From positions 1-16,066 of the forward strand of contig JAYUJY010000215.1 of assembly GCA_043764895.1 (NCBI GenBank): a DNA stretch of 16,066 nt, given 5' to 3'. This DNA comes from JAAFJU01 sp043764895. GTDB lineage: Bacteria > Cyanobacteriota > Cyanobacteriia > Leptolyngbyales > Leptolyngbyaceae. Positions 12,211 through 16,066 of this stretch are shown in pieces. Numbering within the stretch: position 1 is the first letter of the stretch; each line of letters starts with the position of its first letter. Made by a program: the position numbers and the translations under genes. The notes below the pieces were generated by a model. The model saw nothing but the letters and a program-made list of their open reading frames with translations. It was not told where the DNA came from and searched no databases.

Positions 12211-13518
12211 ATGCCTACCTCCTCCGACGACTTTGCTGAACAACTGCTTGATGGCGCAAGACGCTCAGGGGCAGAAGAGGCGGAGGTGTTTCAATCTCGA
12301 TCGCAATCTCGCCCAGTCACCTTTGAAGCCAATCGTCTCAAGCAAATCGACAATACCCAAGCCGATGGCATCGCCCTTCGCGTCTGGAGAAATGGCCGCC
12401 CTGGACTGGCCGTCGCCTACGGTCATGTGGAACTCCAAACCCTAATCGATCGCGCCCTCACCCTCAGCGATCTCAATGACCCAGAAGAACCCGAACTCGC
12501 CTCAGGCACCCAAAAACACTTCCCCGACGATGGCCACTCTGCCACCGTAGAAACCTTAGTCAAATGGGGCACTGAGGCCGTCGCAACCATTCGCGATCGC
12601 TATAGTGACGTCATTTGTGGGGGCGGCTGGGACTGCGAGACCGAGGAAACGCGGATTTTGAATACGCGGGGGTTGGATTATAGCTACCGAGACACGACGC
12701 TGAGTGGCTATCTAGAAGCGTCTCTGGTGAAGGGCGATGATTTTCTGGCGATTTATGATGGGCAGGCGACCCGAGGCGATCGATTGGATTTCGATGACAT
12801 GGTGCAGGCGATTTTGAAACGGCTGGATTGGGCGCAGACGAATACTGATAGTCCGGGGGGGCGGCTTCCGGTCTTGCTGACGGCAAAGGCTGCGGAGTTA
12901 CTGTGGGGCACGTTACAGTCAGCGCTCAATGGAAAACAAGTTTTAGAAGGCTCATCCCCTTGGAGCGATCGAATCGGTGACTCGGTTCTCGCGTCTAATC
13001 TTCATCTTTACCAAGACCCGAAACAGGGTCCTTACGGCTGTCCCTTTGATGATGAAGGGACGGAGACTCAGCGATTGTCCTTTGTCGAAGGCGGGCGGCT
13101 CGATCGATTTTATTGCGATCGGGCGGCGGGAAAGGCGCTCGGGCTTCAGACGACGGGGAACGGCTTTCGAGGATTAGGCAGCAATCCCATTCCGGGACTC
13201 TTCAATTTTATGGTGGCACCGGGAGCGTCTTCCTTTGAGGATCTTGTAGCTTCTATTGATGAAGGCGTGATTTTGGATCAAGTTCTAGGCGGCGGGCCAG
13301 GGATTTCAGGCGATTTCTCAATCAACGTCGATTTGGGCTACCGCATCCAACGGGGCAAAATCGTCGGACGCATCAAAGACACCATGGTCTCCGGCAACAT
13401 CTATCAAAGCCTGCAAGAGGCCGTCAGACTAGGCAATGACAGCGAATGGAGTGGATCCTGCTGGACTCCATCCGTCATCGTAGACGGCCTATCCGTGGTG
13501 GGAAAATCTGACGGATAA
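12211..13518 (+). CDS. pmbA: TldE/PmbA family protein, TldD/E protease subunit
   Basis: TldD and TldE (PmbA) form a heterodimeric metalloprotease that processes small modified peptides such as microcins and degrades CcdA in E. coli. This 435-residue protein is of the TldE type: it has no HExxxH zinc motif, which belongs to TldD. Family segments are FEANRLKQIDNTQADGIALRVWRNGRPGLAVAYG near the N-terminus, the mid-protein GRLPVLLTAKAAELLWG, PFDDEGTETQRLSFVEGGRLDRFYCDR, and the C-terminal GGGPGISGDFSINVDLGYRIQRGKIVGRIKDTMVSGN. The ATG at 12211 has CGGA six bases before it; a TTG at 12205 is less likely. The TldD partner is not in the window. Cyanobacteria usually keep both genes, often unlinked. 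Confidence 0.95.
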   Translation: MPTSSDDFAEQLLDGARRSGAEEAEVFQSRSQSRPVTFEANRLKQIDNTQADGIALRVWRNGRPGLAVAYGHVELQTLIDRALTLSDLNDPEEPELASGTQKHFPDDGHSATVETLVKWGTEAVATIRDRYSDVICGGGWDCETEETRILNTRGLDYSYRDTTLSGYLEASLVKGDDFLAIYDGQATRGDRLDFDDMVQAILKRLDWAQTNTDSPGGRLPVLLTAKAAELLWGTLQSALNGKQVLEGSSPWSDRIGDSVLASNLHLYQDPKQGPYGCPFDDEGTETQRLSFVEGGRLDRFYCDRAAGKALGLQTTGNGFRGLGSNPIPGLFNFMVAPGASSFEDLVASIDEGVILDQVLGGGPGISGDFSINVDLGYRIQRGKIVGRIKDTMVSGNIYQSLQEAVRLGNDSEWSGSCWTPSVIVDGLSVVGKSDG

Positions 13519-13656
13519 ATTTTAGTGACCTGGAATACGTCTAATCGGATAGATTTTGTAGTACATTATGTTGAGTCTAGAAAAGTAGGTAGTCTGAACG
13601 ATTCAGTTATCTGCCAATCTGGTCTTGTCAACTTGGTGTGAATAAGGTAAGTGAAC

Positions 13657-15216
13657 ATGGCTATTCAATCTTTAAAAATGTTGCTGATTGCGCCTGCGGT
13701 ACTGGGCATTGCGATCGTTTCGGCAATCTCTCCCGCAGCAGCGAACGAAGTCTCGGTTGCTTCGTTGACTGAAGGCAAGACCTCTGACTTAGGTCAAGTT
13801 ACGTCCGTTTCTCAGCTTTCTGATGTCAAGCCTACCGACTGGGCCTTCCAAGCGCTTCAGTCCTTGGTTGAGCGCTACGGCTGTATCGCTGGATACCCCG
13901 ACAAGACCTACCGTGGCAACCGTGCCATGACTCGTTATGAGTTTGCAGCGGGTCTGAACTCCTGCATGGATCGGGTCAACGACTTGATCGCAGCGTCTAC
14001 TGCTGACATGGCTAAGAAAGAAGATTTGGCTACCCTGCGTAAATTGCAAGAGCAGTTCGCAGCGGAACTCGCAACCCTTCGCGGTCGCGTTGATGGTTTA
14101 GAAGTCAAGACTGCAACCCTTGAGAAGCAACAGTTCTCCACTACCACCAAGCTACAAGGCGAAGTGATTTTTGCTCTTGCAGGTGCTCTAGGCGATACCT
14201 ACAACACCAATACCACCTTCAGCGATCGCGTCCGCCTTGTTCTCAGCACAAGTTTAACTGGTAAAGACACCCTTTACACTCGTATTGCTGCTCGTAATAT
14301 TACGAACACGGGTACGACGATCAACAGCAACATGGGTCGGTTGTCCTTTGGCGACGGTCCTGCGACTCCTGCTGTTGGCGACAATGGCGTTGCGATCGAC
14401 AAAGCTTACTACCGTTTCCCATTGGGCAAAGCTCGCGTCACCATTGATGCAACGGGTGCTGAAGCTTACGCCAACATGGAAAACTTTAACGGTCAACTTG
14501 CAAGTGACTCGACTGGAAGCATCTCTCGCTTCGGTCGCTTCAACCCACTTTACCGTTATGGTGCAGGCGGCACAGGCTTAACCATCAACTACCCAATCAC
14601 CTCTCAAATCGGTGTTTCGGCAGCTTACCTAGCGAAGAACGGAAGCGATACCAATAGTGGCATCTTCAACGGTGGAAATGCAATTTTTGGACAACTTGAA
14701 TATAAAGCATCCAAGAATTTAGGGCTAGGTTTGCTCTACGTTCGCGGCTACGACACTGCGGGTTCAGTTGCTGTGACGGGTGGTACAGGGAGTAGGCTTT
14801 CTAACCAACCATTCACGAATCTTAAAACCTCTTCTGATAACTACGGGATTCAAGGTTCCTTTGCATTTAGTCCTGCAATCACTTTAGGCGGCTGGGCTGG
14901 ATACACGAGTGCTAACCGTGAAGGTGCTGCTGGAAACTCCAGTCTTTTCAACTGGGCTTTTAATGTAGCATTGCCTGACTTCGGTAAGAAAGGTAACTTA
15001 GCGGCTGTGACTGTTGGACAACAACCTAAGATTACAAGTGGTGTTGGTTCTGCCGCAGAAAACGCTACTAACTTCTTCGTTGAAGGTCTCTATCGCTATC
15101 AAATGAACGATAAGATTTCTGTCACTCCTGGTTTGATGGTTATCTTCAATCCCGACAACGTTGCGAATCGCCCAACTGCATTTGTTGGCACCATCCGCAC
15201 CACCTTCAAATTCTAA
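13657..15216 (+). CDS. SLH-domain outer-membrane porin (cyanobacterial OprB/SomA type)
   Basis: This 519-residue major porin of the cyanobacterial outer membrane lets small solutes pass and anchors the membrane to the wall. The signal peptide is residues 1-29 with cleavage after SPAAA. The S-layer-homology domain is at about 52-110 (SQLSDVKPTDWAFQALQSL, GCIAGYPDKTYRGNRAMTR), binding peptidoglycan-linked polymer. A coiled coil follows at about 115-152, then a beta-barrel ending in Phe (TTFKF), the usual outer-membrane insertion signal. The ATG at 13657 has AAGG at 13644-13647 with a 9-nt spacer; a GTG at 13651 sits too close to that site. Codon choice favours GGT, ACC and TTC more than neighbouring genes, suggesting strong expression. 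The 138-bp leader and a terminator at 15260 frame it as one unit. Confidence 0.96.
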   Translation: MAIQSLKMLLIAPAVLGIAIVSAISPAAANEVSVASLTEGKTSDLGQVTSVSQLSDVKPTDWAFQALQSLVERYGCIAGYPDKTYRGNRAMTRYEFAAGLNSCMDRVNDLIAASTADMAKKEDLATLRKLQEQFAAELATLRGRVDGLEVKTATLEKQQFSTTTKLQGEVIFALAGALGDTYNTNTTFSDRVRLVLSTSLTGKDTLYTRIAARNITNTGTTINSNMGRLSFGDGPATPAVGDNGVAIDKAYYRFPLGKARVTIDATGAEAYANMENFNGQLASDSTGSISRFGRFNPLYRYGAGGTGLTINYPITSQIGVSAAYLAKNGSDTNSGIFNGGNAIFGQLEYKASKNLGLGLLYVRGYDTAGSVAVTGGTGSRLSNQPFTNLKTSSDNYGIQGSFAFSPAITLGGWAGYTSANREGAAGNSSLFNWAFNVALPDFGKKGNLAAVTVGQQPKITSGVGSAAENATNFFVEGLYRYQMNDKISVTPGLMVIFNPDNVANRPTAFVGTIRTTFKF

Positions 15217-15259
15217 GAATTTGAATCGTGAGTTGACTACTGTTTAGACATAGCTAGAA

Positions 15260-15303
15260 AAACGAAAGCGTCTTTGAGATCAATCTCTAGGGCGCTTTCG
15301 TTT
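15260..15303 (+). terminator. Rho-independent terminator of the porin gene
   Basis: A perfect 11-bp stem, AAACGAAAGCG (15260-15270) with CGCTTTCGTTT (15293-15303), encloses a small inner hairpin (GAGAT/ATCTC). The right arm ends in TTT with no longer T-run after it, so termination relies on the stem. It lies 43 bp after the porin stop. Confidence 0.75.
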
Positions 15304-15345
15304 GAGATATATTGAAAAGACTATTGCAGTGAGGCTTTTTAGACC

Positions 15346-16066
15346 ATGCGCTTCATCGATCCCAAAACCGACTTTGCCTTTAAGAAAATCTTTGGTTCCG
15401 ATCGAAGTCATGCCATCCTGATTAGTTTCTTAAATAATTTGGTTTACAACGGCGATGCGATCGTCTCTGAGCTTGAAATCCTGAATCCCTATCAGCCACC
15501 GCCGATCGCCGGAATCAAAGCCACTTATCTAGACGTCCGCGCCAAACTTAGCACGGGCGAAACCGTCATCATTGAAATGCAGGTGCTAAACGTAGCAGGT
15601 TTTGAAAAGCGCGTCCTCTACAATGCCGCCAAAGCCTATTCTGTTCAGCTCGATTCAGGCGCATCTTACACCACGCTGTATCCTGTCATTGCCCTGACCA
15701 TTACTGATTTCAACATGTTTCCAGACTCAACTGAGGTCATGTCCCGGTTTGTTCTGAAAGAACGAAATCGACTCACCGATTATCCGTCTTGCGATATTGA
15801 ACTCATCTTTGCCGAATTGCCAAAATTCACCCTTTCGCTAGAGCAACTTTCTTCAGTCTCAGATCAATGGCTGTATTTTATTAAAAATGCACCCAGCCTT
15901 GAACTCATCCCTAGCTCCATGGAGACCATCCCCGAACTTCAGCAGGCGTTTCAAATTGCAAAGGAATCCAACCTGAACCGGGCCGAACTTGAAGAGATGG
16001 AAAGCCAACAACGCTATATTCAAGACCAAAGAGGCAGTCTCATAAAAGCCTTAGAAACGGGACTTC
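15346..16066 (+). CDS. Rpn family PD-(D/E)XK nuclease / putative transposase, 3' end beyond window
   Basis: The frame opens at the ATG at 15346 and stays open to the right edge (240 codons). It begins MRFIDPKTDFAFKKIFG, the hallmark of the Rpn (PDDEXK_2) family, whose E. coli members are recombination-promoting nucleases; cyanobacteria carry many copies. The nuclease core shows D63 (YLDVRAKL) and E77-M-Q79 (VIIEMQV), the E-x-Q variant. Following segments ERNRLTDYPSCDIELIFAELPKF and the helical region (about 190-240) are also typical. The C-terminal part is cut by the window edge. It follows the porin terminator by 42 bp; no inverted repeats or target duplications are visible, so mobility of this copy is unproven. 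Confidence 0.9.
   Translation, partial: MRFIDPKTDFAFKKIFGSDRSHAILISFLNNLVYNGDAIVSELEILNPYQPPPIAGIKATYLDVRAKLSTGETVIIEMQVLNVAGFEKRVLYNAAKAYSVQLDSGASYTTLYPVIALTITDFNMFPDSTEVMSRFVLKERNRLTDYPSCDIELIFAELPKFTLSLEQLSSVSDQWLYFIKNAPSLELIPSSMETIPELQQAFQIAKESNLNRAELEEMESQQRYIQDQRGSLIKALETGL

Noticed and set aside
13446..13471. Inverted repeat ATGGAGT/ACTCCAT near the end of the TldE/PmbA gene
   Set aside because: It lies inside conserved coding sequence, has short arms and no T-run, so chance is the better explanation.
1678..14229. GCGATCGC octamers as individual regulatory sites
   Set aside because: They are the abundant HIP1 repeat of cyanobacterial genomes, mostly inside coding sequence, so they identify the lineage rather than local control elements.
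1..16066. CRISPR array, tRNA or rRNA gene
   Set aside because: No regularly spaced repeats of CRISPR length, no cloverleaf-like sequence with a T-loop motif and no rRNA-like stretch were found by reading both strands; the tandem repeats seen have no spacers.

Overview
The window is a 16 kb piece of a cyanobacterial chromosome. Three things support this. The octamer GCGATCGC (HIP1) occurs at least 12 times, against well under one expected by chance. Several genes belong to families centred on cyanobacteria: Rubisco activase with a small-subunit-like tail, XisH/XisI, an SLH-domain porin and a DUF6761-type protein. The remaining gene content fits too. XisH/XisI and the Rpn-type nuclease suggest a filamentous or otherwise accessory-rich lineage, but the sequence does not fix the genus.

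Layout. Bases 1-700 hold bolA and the CGFS glutaredoxin gene grxD, an iron-sulfur trafficking pair, closed by a hairpin that could serve both strands. Bases 720-2660 hold a small conserved cyanobacterial protein (minus strand), an OmpR-type regulator whose receiver has lost its phosphorylation site, and an unrecognised protein. Bases 2628-4104 are a minus-strand pair, cysE followed by an overlapping orphan ABC ATPase. Bases 4351-6592 hold three proteins without a firm function: a small soluble one, a secreted or anchored SH3-domain protein whose stop codon shares a CTAG with its convergent neighbour, and a membrane protein with a C-terminal half resembling a worn-down PEP/pyruvate-binding domain. 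Bases 6713-8458 hold a two-domain pterin synthase, a strong terminator, and the overlapping xisH-xisI pair. Bases 8482-9711 (minus) encode Rubisco activase. Bases 9712-10024 are non-coding and contain a near-perfect palindromic MITE-like element. Bases 10025-12029 (minus) are rfbB-rfbA, the first two dTDP-sugar enzymes. Bases 12211-15303 hold a TldE/PmbA protease subunit and an abundant-type porin with its terminator. A Rpn-family PD-(D/E)XK nuclease starts at 15346 and runs off the right edge.

How the genes work together. Only four groups look functionally linked: bolA-grxD, cysE with the ABC ATPase, xisH-xisI and rfbB-rfbA. The rest is a mosaic of single-gene units.

The most unusual points are the atypical regulator, the pterin synthase with one probably inactive domain, the membrane protein with a degenerate PEP-binding-like tail, and the many 2-3 copy tandem duplications with 12-18 bp units. 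At least nine of these are scattered through promoters, stop codons and coding sequence.
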